Origin: UBA9732 sp963649615 | Lineage (GTDB): Bacteria > Spirochaetota > Spirochaetia > Sphaerochaetales > Sphaerochaetaceae | Reading direction: 5' to 3' | Assembly: GCA_963649615.1 (NCBI GenBank) | Contig: CAVJIN010000017.1 | Location: 1-28,736 of the forward strand | DNA: 28,736 nt | Shown here: piece by piece, positions 1 to 7,434 of the stretch | Position numbering within the stretch: the first letter of the stretch is position 1 | Layout of the letters: every line of letters starts with the position of its first letter | Notes under the pieces: generated by a model | Databases searched by the model: none | The model's input: the letters and a program-made list of their open reading frames with translations, nothing else | Told to the model about the DNA's origin: nothing | Position numbers and translations under genes: made by a program

Positions 1-674
1 TTTTTAAGCTCTTTCAGTCCATCTTCTGGCGTTCCATCAAAGAGAAGATGCCCTGCCTTGAGCACAATAAAACGGTCTGCAAGGGCCAAACATTTTTCAA
101 TCTCATGGGTCAAAATCAGCAATGTTTTTCCACTTTCATGCAGTTCTGAAACAAGAGCATTCACATCTTTCACGCCAGCATAGTCCAAATTGCTGTACGG
201 CTCATCCATGATAATTGTCTCAAACCCTAACGCTAAGATTGCCGCAATCGCAAGCCGTCTTTTCTCTCCCCCCGATAAAAAATGCGACGGGCTATTTCTC
301 TTCTCATACAAATTGACATCCTCAAGAGCTTTGCACGCTCTATCCTGCGCCTCTTTCCCTCTTATCCCGATATTTGCCAGTCCAAAACAAACATCCTCAA
401 GTGGAGTTTCCCCAAGAATCTGAGAATCTGCATCTTGAAAAACAAGACCTGCTTTTGAACTGGTTATGACAGAGCCTTTTGAAACTTTCTCAAGACCTGC
501 AATAATGTGCATCAAAACACTCTTACCAGAGCCATTTTCGCCACTTATTACAACAATTTGTCCTTTTTCTACCAAGAAACTTACATCGTCTAATGCAATA
601 AACTTCCTTGAATTATTATCCGTAGAGAGGAAAAACTTAGAAACATTTTTTACTTCAATTGCTTTTTGTTTCAC
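1..674 (-). CDS. bioM: ECF/biotin transporter ATP-binding protein, partial (runs off the left edge)
   Basis: ABC ATPase read on the minus strand from a GTG at 674; the C-terminus lies outside the window, with about 224 codons visible. Walker A GENGSGKS is at residues 45-52, the Q-loop Gln near 80, the signature LSGGE at 133-137, Walker B IIMDEP at 154-159 and the switch His at 190 (LTHE). The sequence resembles the energy-coupling-factor ATPases (EcfA/CbiO/BioM) that power vitamin importers. It begins one base after the stop of bioY, so it is almost certainly co-transcribed with it and supplies ATP hydrolysis for biotin uptake at the inner membrane. An EcfT/BioN gene may follow off the left edge (inference). 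The GTG start is chosen because it fits the bioY stop; no strong ribosome site was seen. The ATPase identity is certain; the biotin assignment rests on the neighbour. Confidence 0.88.
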   Translation of the reverse strand, partial: MKQKAIEVKNVSKFFLSTDNNSRKFIALDDVSFLVEKGQIVVISGENGSGKSVLMHIIAGLEKVSKGSVITSSKAGLVFQDADSQILGETPLEDVCFGLANIGIRGKEAQDRACKALEDVNLYEKRNSPSHFLSGGEKRRLAIAAILALGFETIIMDEPYSNLDYAGVKDVNALVSELHESGKTLLILTHEIEKCLALADRFIVLKAGHLLFDGTPEDGLKELK

Positions 675-675
675 T

Positions 676-1275
676 TTAGTCTTCCATGTGTTCAAGTTCG
701 TGTTCATCCGGTGTGAAGATGTACCAAGAAGCAGAGATTCTAAGCTTAGAAGCAAGCAAAATAGCAACAACCATTTTTACAATATCACCCGGAATGTAGG
801 GGATGACACATAAAGTCATGGTTTGTGCAAAAGACTTATCCATCACTCTCATGAAGTGAACAACTCCAGGAATATACATAACCACAAAACCGGCAACAGT
901 AGCCAAAATCAAACGTATGAGTGAAGTTTTTTTACCATATATGGGTCTTTGGGCTATTATTCCAGAGGCTAATGTAGCTATGGCATATCCAAAAAGAAAG
1001 CCTCCAGTAGGGCCCATAAGCCTTGCAATTCCACCAGTCCCACCAGAAAAAATAGGAAGTCCAAGAGCCCCTGCAACTAGAAATAAAACTGTTGCTATTG
1101 TTCCCCAAACAGGTCCAAGCATTAAGCCCGTAAGAACAGTAAGCATGTTTTGAAGAACTATGGGAATTGGCGTTCCCGGTACAGGGATTGAAATAAAGCC
1201 ACAAACGGCTATCAAGGCTGCAAAAAGCGCTGTAAATACTATCTTCTTTGAAGTATTGTTCGTCATATTAGTCAT
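676..1275 (-). CDS. bioY: Biotin transporter substrate-binding component BioY
   Basis: Membrane S-component that binds biotin for the ECF importer. About 199 residues, the usual length for BioY, with about six hydrophobic segments. The N-terminal helix is followed by the family-typical stretch IPVPGTPIPIVLQN (residues 30-43). Gly-rich LGLPIFSGGTGG (71-82) and LMGPTGGFLFGY (87-98) are also BioY hallmarks. An ATG at 1341 is in frame, but the 22 residues it would add are not BioY-like and would cross the promoter, so 1275 is preferred; ATG 1266 (MTNNTSKK) is an alternative. No Shine-Dalgarno site precedes either. A sigma70-like -10 ends 8 bases before 1275, suggesting a leaderless transcript. 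The ECF ATPase gene follows after one base. The family call is very secure. Confidence 0.93.
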   Translation of the reverse strand: MTNMTNNTSKKIVFTALFAALIAVCGFISIPVPGTPIPIVLQNMLTVLTGLMLGPVWGTIATVLFLVAGALGLPIFSGGTGGIARLMGPTGGFLFGYAIATLASGIIAQRPIYGKKTSLIRLILATVAGFVVMYIPGVVHFMRVMDKSFAQTMTLCVIPYIPGDIVKMVVAILLASKLRISASWYIFTPDEHELEHMED

Positions 1276-1283
1276 GATTCTGA

Positions 1284-1312
1284 ATTTTACTGTAAATAGT
1301 ACCTCTGTGCAA
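1284..1312 (-). promoter_or_regulatory. bioY promoter, predicted leaderless
   Basis: On the minus strand TTGCAC (1312-1307) and TAAAAT (1289-1284) are separated by 17 bases. The -10 ends 8 bases before the ATG at 1275. A small inverted repeat TTTAC-T-GTAAA (1286-1296) overlaps the -10 and could be an operator. It does not match the BirA or BioR sites I know. Confidence 0.55.
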
Positions 1313-1334
1313 AGTAGCTTAATTGTTGTACAGT
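1306..1334 (+). promoter_or_regulatory. Possible mnmA promoter
   Basis: A weak TGTGCA (1306-1311), 17 bases, then TACAGT (1329-1334), which ends 7 bases before the mnmA ATG at 1342. The -35 box coincides with the bioY -35 on the other strand. The hexamers are poor on their own. The call rests on the absence of a ribosome-binding site before mnmA and on the same geometry at other operon heads. Confidence 0.3.
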
Positions 1335-1341
1335 TCCACAC

Positions 1342-2418
1342 ATGGAAAAAGTCTTAGTTGGAATGAGTGGTGGGATAGACTCATCTGTTGTTGCTTATCT
1401 TCTCAAAGAAAAAGGTTATGAAGTTCATGGTGTTACCATGACTCTTTGGAATAAAGAAAAGCCATTTATAGGAGACCCTACAAAGACTGCTTGTTTCTCT
1501 CCCAGCTCAATTGAAAACGTAGAAAAAGCCAAGGCTATATGCGATAAAATAGGCATAGAACATACAGTTTTAGATATTTCAGACCTGTATGAGTCTGTTG
1601 TTTTGAAAAACTTCAGAGATGAATACCTTAGTGGCAGAACTCCAAATCCTTGTATTTGGTGCAATCCAAAGATTAAATTTGGAGCCATGGTAGATTATGC
1701 AAAAGAAGCCGGCATCCAGTTTGATTACTTTGCCACTGGACACTATGCTCGCATAGAAAAAAAGGATGGTCGTTACTGCCTACTTCGTGGATTAGATCCT
1801 AAGAAAGACCAAAGCTACTTTCTTTATAGACTTTCGCAAATACAACTTGGTAGAACACTTTTCCCTCTTGGTAGTATGGAAAAGACAGAAACAAGACACA
1901 TAGATCAACTTCTAGGTTTCCATCCTGTAGATCAAACAGAGAGTCAAGATTTCTACAGTGGCCATTACTCAGATCTTCTTGATGTAAAACCAGTAAAGGG
2001 CAAAATTGTTGATACAGATGGCAAAGTTTTAGGCTATCACAATGGGATATGGAACTACACAATAGGTCAGCGAAAAGGTCTTGGAGTTTCTGCTCCACGT
2101 CCTCTTTATGTTCTGTACCTTGATTCCCAAAATAATGAAGTTGTTGTAGGTTATGAAGAAAATACTGGAAACATTTCAGTTACAGCTTCTCAACTTAACT
2201 GGGTTTCTGTTACTTCCTTTGAAGATGGACTTAAGGCACAAGCAAAGATTCGCTCAACTGGAAGTCCAGTACCTTGCACTATCACACATGAAGGCAATGA
2301 CAAAGTGAAAGCAACATTCACAACACCTGTAAAAGCAGCAACTTGTGGCCAAAGCCTTGTAGTGTATGACGGGGATTACATCCTCTTTGGTGGAATCATT
2401 GATTCCGTTGAGCATTGA
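1342..2418 (+). CDS. mnmA: tRNA-specific 2-thiouridylase MnmA
   Basis: Cytoplasmic enzyme that adenylates and thiolates the wobble uridine (U34) of tRNA-Lys, -Glu and -Gln. 358 residues, normal for the family. The PP-loop GMSGGIDSS is at 7-15, the conserved GRTPNPCIWCN at 98-108 contains Cys104 and Cys107, and ATGHYARI is at 131-138. KKDQSYFLYRL (154-164) and IGQRKGLG in the C-terminal half are also family hallmarks. Cys107 aligns with the usual first catalytic cysteine. The second catalytic cysteine normally lies in a Cys-Phe-Ile-Gly-type loop; here the equivalent segment reads ESQDFYSGHYSDLL (200-213) with no Cys. Cys51 lies in the region where some MnmA proteins carry an extra cysteine. 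The gene is divergent from bioY and converges on the HIT gene with only 2 bases between stop codons. The start is fixed by the PP-loop; no Shine-Dalgarno site is visible. Confidence 0.93.
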   Translation: MEKVLVGMSGGIDSSVVAYLLKEKGYEVHGVTMTLWNKEKPFIGDPTKTACFSPSSIENVEKAKAICDKIGIEHTVLDISDLYESVVLKNFRDEYLSGRTPNPCIWCNPKIKFGAMVDYAKEAGIQFDYFATGHYARIEKKDGRYCLLRGLDPKKDQSYFLYRLSQIQLGRTLFPLGSMEKTETRHIDQLLGFHPVDQTESQDFYSGHYSDLLDVKPVKGKIVDTDGKVLGYHNGIWNYTIGQRKGLGVSAPRPLYVLYLDSQNNEVVVGYEENTGNISVTASQLNWVSVTSFEDGLKAQAKIRSTGSPVPCTITHEGNDKVKATFTTPVKAATCGQSLVVYDGDYILFGGIIDSVEH

Positions 2419-2420
2419 GA

Positions 2421-2834
2421 TTAGACATTTATCTTGAGCCTCTCTCCATATTGGGCCATCTCACCATCAGAATATTTATCATGAAGTGCAAAATATTTGC
2501 GTCCATCATTATCAAAACGTGGGATAACGTGGACATGGATATGTGGTACTTCCTGTCCTGAGGCAGGGTCATTATTGATGATAATATTTGAACCTTGACA
2601 GTTTAGAGCCTTACGCTGTTTTGCATCTACCAACTTTGCAACTTTTATAAGATGTGCAAGGACCTCATCTGGGCATGAATTCATGTTTGGATAAGGCTCC
2701 TTGCTTATTACAAGAGCATGGCCTTTTAACACTGGATTGATATCTAAAATAACAAAACACACATCATCTTCATAGAGTTTAATGCTAGGGATTTCTCCCT
2801 TGTTAATTTTTGTAAATAATGTTTCCATGCTCAT
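2421..2834 (-). CDS. HIT-family nucleotide hydrolase/transferase
   Basis: Histidine-triad protein of 137 residues. The triad motif HIHVHV is at 98-103 (His98, His100, His102), and the N-terminal FTKINKGEIPSIKLYED is typical of bacterial HinT-like proteins that hydrolyse AMP-lysine and other nucleoside phosphoramidates. The ATG at 2834 is chosen because AAGGAAGG lies 9 bases upstream; a GTG at 2867 directly after the upstream stop is in frame but lacks a ribosome site. It is the last gene of a minus-strand operon behind the M29 aminopeptidase. The physiological substrate cannot be told from sequence. Confidence 0.9.
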   Translation of the reverse strand: MSMETLFTKINKGEIPSIKLYEDDVCFVILDINPVLKGHALVISKEPYPNMNSCPDEVLAHLIKVAKLVDAKQRKALNCQGSNIIINNDPASGQEVPHIHVHVIPRFDNDGRKYFALHDKYSDGEMAQYGERLKINV

Positions 2835-2867
2835 AGAATAATACCTTCCTTTTTGCTGTGCAATCAC

Positions 2868-4091
2868 TTAGAATGCCCAGTTACCATTCTTAAAGATTGG
2901 AACTAGCTTGCCATCACGAGTTTTGGCTGTGATATTAAGATCTTTGCATCCAATCATGAAGTCAACGTGAATCATAGAATCGTTAACGCCAAGTTTGTGG
3001 CACTCGTCAAGAGTCATATTCTCAAAGCCCTTAATTGTGTCCGCAAAACCAGCACCCAAAGCAAGGTGACAAGCAGCATTCTCATCAAACAGAGTGTTGT
3101 AGAACAAAATTCCACTGTTACTAATAGGAGAGTCATAAGGAACCAAGGCACATTCGCCAAGATAAGCAGAACCTTCATCCATGTTAATCATTTCAGTAAG
3201 AAGATCTTTGTTTTTCTCTGCATCCCATTCAACAGCTTTTCCATCCTGGAAACGAATCCAGAAGTTTTCAATAAGCTGGCTCTGATAGCTAAGAGGCTTT
3301 GTTGCATAAACAATACCGCTAGCTTTTCCACGCATTGGAGAAATAAAACATTCTTCAGATGGAATGTTTGGGTTAAAGAAAATGCCTTGAAGGCTAGTTT
3401 CACCACCACCGGTGAATTGAGCCTGTGGAATCATGCCAACAGTGAAATCTGTGCCATTTGAAGCTTCATAATGAAGTTCTTCAATTCCTAGACTGTTGAT
3501 GTAGTCACAATGCTTTTTAAGATCTTCATTATGGTCTTTCCAAGCCTGAATTGGATCTTCAGTTACACGGCTAGTGTAAAGAATTTTCTCCCAAAGTTTC
3601 TCAACAGCTTGTTTCTTGGAAAGCTCAGGGAAGAGCTTTTTTGCCCAAGCTTCGCCAGGAACGGCTGCAATGCACCACTGGTACTTGTTTTCAAGCTGGT
3701 CTCTGTACTTCTTGATTTGTGGATAAATCTTCTGTCTTGCCTGAGCAACTTTCTTCTGATTGATGCCTTTAAGACCATCTGGATCTTCAGATTCAATGTA
3801 AATTCTGCAAGGAACTCTATCTACGTAATGTTGCCATTTTTCGTGCTCCCACTTTTCTAAGGTGGTGAGAGTCTTCATTGATCTGTACTTATAATGAAGC
3901 TTTGACAGAGGCTGATAGCCCCAATCAACAATGACCTTTTCTGCACCAGCTTTGTAGCATTCTTCAACTAGCATCTTAATGAATTCGGGCTGGTCTAGGT
4001 CACATTGAATGATAACTTCTTGGCCTTTTTGCACGTTAATTCCACACTGCGCAATAAGCTGTGCGTATTTCTTTAAAACTGTTTTTTTCAT
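2868..4091 (-). CDS. M29 family aminopeptidase (AmpS/aminopeptidase T type)
   Basis: Cytoplasmic dinuclear-metal aminopeptidase of the thermophilic metalloprotease family, removing N-terminal residues from peptides. 407 residues, full length. Likely metal ligands, by family pattern, are Glu247 (NIPSEE), Glu313 (YLGECALV), His342 (ENAACHLALG), His375 and Asp377 (MIHVDFMIG). The spacing of these residues matches the family. AAAGGAG seven bases upstream supports the start. It follows the DUF362 gene after 12 bases and precedes the HIT gene in one operon. Family assignment is secure; peptide preference is unknown. Confidence 0.9.
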   Translation of the reverse strand: MKKTVLKKYAQLIAQCGINVQKGQEVIIQCDLDQPEFIKMLVEECYKAGAEKVIVDWGYQPLSKLHYKYRSMKTLTTLEKWEHEKWQHYVDRVPCRIYIESEDPDGLKGINQKKVAQARQKIYPQIKKYRDQLENKYQWCIAAVPGEAWAKKLFPELSKKQAVEKLWEKILYTSRVTEDPIQAWKDHNEDLKKHCDYINSLGIEELHYEASNGTDFTVGMIPQAQFTGGGETSLQGIFFNPNIPSEECFISPMRGKASGIVYATKPLSYQSQLIENFWIRFQDGKAVEWDAEKNKDLLTEMINMDEGSAYLGECALVPYDSPISNSGILFYNTLFDENAACHLALGAGFADTIKGFENMTLDECHKLGVNDSMIHVDFMIGCKDLNITAKTRDGKLVPIFKNGNWAF

Positions 4092-4103
4092 GAAAATCTC
4101 CTT

Positions 4104-5222
4104 TCAACAATTAATTATCTCGTACTCATCTGTTCCAAGGCCCAAATCTTTTGCATACTTGATTGCATCACGCCAGTCTGTGACCTTGTGGTTATTGCTA
4201 AGGTTGTCCAAATGCTGGTCATAAGGGTTGTCCGCATCCATCAAATGGCTATGAGCCATAGGCTTTTGGGCGTTAACTGCATCAATGCAGGCTTTATCCA
4301 AGGCAACAGGGTCTGCACTTGCAAACATTCCCACATCTGGCACAATTGGGGTGTCATTACATGCATAGCAATCACAGTACGGCGATACATCCACAACAAG
4401 CGAGATATGGTAATTGGGCTTGCCATTTAAAACGGCTTTGGTGTACTCGGCAATTTTTCTGTTCAGTACCCTGAGGTCGTCTGAGCCATGTTTGGTTGAT
4501 AATGCGCCAGTAGGGCACACCTCAAGACAACGCCCACACCCAGCACATTTTTCTTCTGCAAAAATCATCTTACCATCTTTAAAAGTCTGCACGTCATGGG
4601 CACACACAGCCTTGCAACTTTCACAACCCACGCACAAACTCTCGTCGTAGGCTGGACGCACGGAAGTATGCATATCTTTCTTGCCTGCTCTAGATCCACA
4701 TCCCATCCCGATATTTTTAAGTGCCCCTCCAAAGCCAGCTTCTTCGTGGCCCTTAAAGTGGGAAAGGGAGATAATAATATCGGCATCAGCAACTGCTCTA
4801 CCAATTTTAGCTGTGGGGCAGTAGTAGCCACCTGGAACTGGAAGGTCTACTTCGTCCGTGCCCTTAAGGCCATCGGCTATAATAACAGGGGCATCTGGAC
4901 AGCTAACTGGATTAAAGCCGTTTGCATAGGCCGTTTCCATGTGGTCCAGTGCATTGGTGCGGCTCCCTGTGTATAGCGTGTTGCAATCTGTAAAAAAGGG
5001 CTTTCCACCACGGCTTTTAATATATTTTGCAAGTGCCTGAGCATAGTTGTGGCGAAGAAAAGCTAGGTTGCCAAGTTCTCCAAAATGAAGCTTGATTGCA
5101 ACAAACTTGTCCGTAAAATCAATCTTGGACATCTCGCTCTTCTTGATGAGATTCTCAAATTTGGTGATGAGAGAAATCTTACTGTAAGTCCTGAAATCTG
5201 TGAAATAGACCTTACTTTTCAT
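4104..5222 (-). CDS. DUF362 domain protein with two [4Fe-4S] ferredoxin motifs
   Basis: 372 residues. An N-terminal DUF362 region (about 1-190) is followed by two bacterial ferredoxin motifs: Cys197/200/203/207 (CVGCESCKAVC) and Cys226/229/232/236 (CAGCGRCLEVC). A DUF362 continuation includes a further Cys cluster at 283/285/288. The iron-sulfur pattern implies a redox or radical-related role. The family has no firmly established activity, so none is assigned. Start ATG 5222 is chosen for AAAGGAGG six bases upstream, rather than an in-frame ATG at 5255. The start overlaps the end of the methyltransferase gene by 11 bases, indicating translational coupling. No signal peptide is seen, so it is probably cytoplasmic. 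Confidence 0.87.
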   Translation of the reverse strand: MKSKVYFTDFRTYSKISLITKFENLIKKSEMSKIDFTDKFVAIKLHFGELGNLAFLRHNYAQALAKYIKSRGGKPFFTDCNTLYTGSRTNALDHMETAYANGFNPVSCPDAPVIIADGLKGTDEVDLPVPGGYYCPTAKIGRAVADADIIISLSHFKGHEEAGFGGALKNIGMGCGSRAGKKDMHTSVRPAYDESLCVGCESCKAVCAHDVQTFKDGKMIFAEEKCAGCGRCLEVCPTGALSTKHGSDDLRVLNRKIAEYTKAVLNGKPNYHISLVVDVSPYCDCYACNDTPIVPDVGMFASADPVALDKACIDAVNAQKPMAHSHLMDADNPYDQHLDNLSNNHKVTDWRDAIKYAKDLGLGTDEYEIINC

Positions 5223-5964
5223 GTTTTTCCTCCTTTGGAACTGCATGAGTTGCAATCTTGCTTGTTTTTGTGAAGATTTTTTCTATACGTTTAACCTCGC
5301 CCTCCGTCATGGCTGCACGGGTGAGAATATCGGACAAAAATTCAGAAGTGAAGGTGCGTTCTTCATCATTTTTGAAGTAGCCAAGTTCTTCAAGAGCAGC
5401 TTTGCAATTTTCCACAGCATTTGAAACGCGTGAGACTGTGACAATATTACTGCTGTCTGTATTTGTGTAACCGTTAAGCTTTCTAAAAAGGGTGTAGGCT
5501 ATAATCTGAACCGCTTGCGAGAGATTTAGAGAAGGGAAGGCATCGCTGGTTGGAATTGTGACCACCATGGAGCACTGTTTAACCTGCTCATCTGAAAGTC
5601 CATTAGACTCGCAGCCAAACACAATAGAAACTTTGCCATCTTTAGCCGGTGTGTTTGCAATTCTCTGAGCTAATTCTTCAGGGGAAACTCTACTTGTTTT
5701 ACGTCCCTTTCCCACACGCCTAGTTGCTGCAACCGAGAGAATGCTATCTGACACCGCATCTTTGAGCTCTTGAAATTCTTTTCTGTTCTCATAGAGGTCA
5801 TAGGCATGAAGGGCCAATGTTCTTATTCTTTCTTCATCATAAATTCTATCGGTAACTAAAGTGAGGTTTGTAAGCCCCATTGTCTTCATAGCTCTGCAAA
5901 CACTTCCAATGTTTGCACCATCTTGGGTGTCGCAAAGAATGATTTCTATTTGGTTAAGATTCAT
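5212..5964 (-). CDS. TrmJ-like SpoU-family RNA 2'-O-methyltransferase
   Basis: SPOUT-class, SAM-dependent RNA ribose methyltransferase; closest in layout to TrmJ, which modifies position 32 of tRNA. 250 residues against about 246 for TrmJ. Motif 1, GANIGSVCRAMKTMGL (16-31), holds the catalytic-type Arg24. Motif 2 is IVFGCESNGL (114-123) and motif 3 IPTSDAFPSLNLSQAV (137-152). A helical C-terminal extension (about 170-250), as in TrmJ dimers, follows. An upstream in-frame ATG at 6255 would overlap the divergent transporter, and the domain starts exactly at MNLNQIEIIL, so 5964 is used. No ribosome site is visible, but a -10 ends 6 bases before the ATG (predicted leaderless). It heads the operon with the DUF362, aminopeptidase and HIT genes. 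The exact RNA target is uncertain. Confidence 0.88.
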   Translation of the reverse strand: MNLNQIEIILCDTQDGANIGSVCRAMKTMGLTNLTLVTDRIYDEERIRTLALHAYDLYENRKEFQELKDAVSDSILSVAATRRVGKGRKTSRVSPEELAQRIANTPAKDGKVSIVFGCESNGLSDEQVKQCSMVVTIPTSDAFPSLNLSQAVQIIAYTLFRKLNGYTNTDSSNIVTVSRVSNAVENCKAALEELGYFKNDEERTFTSEFLSDILTRAAMTEGEVKRIEKIFTKTSKIATHAVPKEEKHEK

Positions 5965-5970
5965 ACCGCA

Positions 5971-5999
5971 ATGATATGTCATCTTGTCAGTTTTTCCAA
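5971..5999 (-). promoter_or_regulatory. trmJ-operon promoter, predicted leaderless
   Basis: Minus strand TTGGAA (5999-5994), 17 bases, TATCAT (5976-5971), then six bases (TGCGGT) to the ATG at 5964. Transcription would begin at or next to the start codon. It overlaps the oppositely directed promoter at 5984-6012. Confidence 0.55.
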
Positions 6000-6012
6000 G
6001 GTAGGATATGCT
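5984..6012 (+). promoter_or_regulatory. AI-2E-family gene promoter, predicted leaderless
   Basis: TTGTCA (5984-5989), 17 bases, TATGCT (6007-6012), then seven bases (TTTAAGC) to the ATG at 6020. The -10 hexamer contains an in-frame ATG (6008), which therefore cannot be the start if this promoter is real. Confidence 0.55.
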
Positions 6013-6019
6013 TTTAAGC

Positions 6020-7270
6020 ATGAATTCCAGCAATAATAATACCCAAGACAAGAAAGAAAAGTACCTCAAGCATATAAAATCGTTGCTTAGTATGCTCGTC
6101 ATAATTACTTTCATGGCAGTTTGCAAGTTAATGGGAGATGTTAGCATAACCTTTTTGCTTTCAATTTTTATTTTTATTATGGTACTTCCTCTTGTGAACA
6201 CGCTTGAGAAAGCAAAGTTTCCGGGGTGGCTAGCTACTGTAATTGCAGTACTCATAATTATTATTTTTATGCTGGCTTTTGTTTGGTTTGTCTTTTACAC
6301 CGTAGATGTTCTTATTCGTAAAATACCAACCTATGCTTCAAAGCTGAACGATCTAGATCTTTTTGTTCAAACTCTAGTTAGTAAATGGGTAGATCTACCA
6401 GACGATTTCTCAATTTTTAATTTAATTCAAATAGACTGGGTTGGTGGTGTTGTGATGCCAATGTTGAAATCTGTTTCTAGCTCTGCAATGTCCATTCTAA
6501 GCAACGCCCTTGTTACTATTCTCATGACCGTTTTCCTTTTGCTTGAGCGTCATACACTTATTCCTAAGTTGGGTTATGTGGCCAATTATAACAACAAAAT
6601 TGAGCCTCGTTCTCTCTTTGAAGAAGAGGAAACTCAAGATGATAAGGTGCAAAAAATTTGGGATAGGATTAACAAACAAGTTTCAAAGTACATTGGAATA
6701 AAGATAGTAGTTAGCGTTGCAACTGGCGCAATGTTCTATATTGTTGCAAAGTCTGTAGGCCTTGATTTTGCCTTCCTCTGGGGGATTTTAGCCATTGTTT
6801 TGAATTTTATTCCAACAATTGGAAGTATAGTAATCACAGTTTTGACAATATTTATGGCAATTATTCAATTCTTGCCTAACTGGACGCCAATTCTCATAGT
6901 TGCTGCAGGAACAATCTTGACTGAAAACATTATTGGAAACTTTATAGACCCAAGACTGCAAGGAAACCAACTTAACTTAAGTCCATTTGTCATTCTTGTT
7001 TCTTTAAGTGTTTTTGGATATGTATGGGGCATTGTTGGAATGTTCTTAGCTGTTCCTTTATTGAGTGTTCTACAAATTGTTTTTGCAAACATGGATGAAA
7101 CAAGGCCTATTGCTATGCTTATAAGTTCAGGACATTCCTTTAATACTGAAGTCCAAGGTTCTTCAAAAAAATCTAAAAAAAAGAAAGCTTCAAAAAGCAA
7201 CGAACAAGAAAGTTCTGAAAGCTTTTATGATGGCGATGTTTTGTTTCCTGAAAATACAAGAAAGAAATAA
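6020..7270 (+). CDS. AI-2E/YdiK-family membrane transporter
   Basis: Integral membrane protein of 416 residues in the AI-2E transporter family (PF01594), whose members include quorum-signal exporters and Na+/H+ antiporters, so the substrate cannot be named. Several hydrophobic segments occur near the N-terminus and in the second half. Family signatures include a long central soluble region, then LWGILAIVLNFIPTIGSI, and near the C-terminus NFIDPRLQGNQLNLSPF and VWGIVGMFLAVPLL. The C-terminal tail is Lys/Ser-rich (SSKKSKKKKASKS), acidic at the end, and probably cytoplasmic. ATG 6020 is preferred over 6008, which lies inside the -10 box. No Shine-Dalgarno site is present. The next gene (dksA-like) has its own promoter region. 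Confidence 0.9.
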   Translation: MNSSNNNTQDKKEKYLKHIKSLLSMLVIITFMAVCKLMGDVSITFLLSIFIFIMVLPLVNTLEKAKFPGWLATVIAVLIIIIFMLAFVWFVFYTVDVLIRKIPTYASKLNDLDLFVQTLVSKWVDLPDDFSIFNLIQIDWVGGVVMPMLKSVSSSAMSILSNALVTILMTVFLLLERHTLIPKLGYVANYNNKIEPRSLFEEEETQDDKVQKIWDRINKQVSKYIGIKIVVSVATGAMFYIVAKSVGLDFAFLWGILAIVLNFIPTIGSIVITVLTIFMAIIQFLPNWTPILIVAAGTILTENIIGNFIDPRLQGNQLNLSPFVILVSLSVFGYVWGIVGMFLAVPLLSVLQIVFANMDETRPIAMLISSGHSFNTEVQGSSKKSKKKKASKSNEQESSESFYDGDVLFPENTRKK

Positions 7271-7366
7271 TTTGTTTATGATTTTTACAAAACACCTCTT
7301 TCTGTTGGTTAAGCAACAAATTCTACAAATCTTAACAATTAATTTTAAATAAAACCACTTTTTTGC

Positions 7367-7398
7367 TTGACGAATCATGCTTTTCGCATGCATATTAT
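7367..7398 (+). promoter_or_regulatory. Promoter region of the dksA-like gene with an internal inverted repeat
   Basis: TTGACG (7367-7372) is followed by CATATT (18-base spacer) or TATTAT at 7393-7398 (20-base spacer). The spacer holds a perfect inverted repeat CATGC-TTTTC-GCATG (7376-7390), placed where a repressor could bind. The rest of the 164-base gap (7271-7434) shows only a short TGTTG/CAACA hairpin and the ribosome site GGGGAGG. Confidence 0.45.
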
Positions 7399-7434
7399 GT
7401 TCCTAAAAAAGAATTGGTGGGGAGGTGTTGTCTC

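Noticed and set aside
190..813. Two plus-strand open frames (190-423 and 466-813)
   Set aside because: They lie antisense to the ECF ATPase and the end of bioY, whose motifs are unmistakable on the minus strand. Their translations resemble nothing known.
1276..1341. Longer BioY start at 1341 or a riboswitch before bioY
   Set aside because: The added residues are not family-like and would cover the promoter. With only 66 bases to mnmA there is no room for a riboswitch.
3188..3860. Open frames on either strand inside the M29 aminopeptidase gene
   Set aside because: They are shadows of a full-length, motif-complete gene and have no ribosome sites.
6008..6019. ATG 6008 as start of the AI-2E gene
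   Set aside because: It lies within the predicted -10 hexamer; ATG 6020 fits the promoter geometry and the family.
5965..6255. N-terminal extension of the TrmJ-like protein to 6255
   Set aside because: The extension overlaps the divergent transporter gene and has no homology-like features; the methyltransferase fold starts at 5964.
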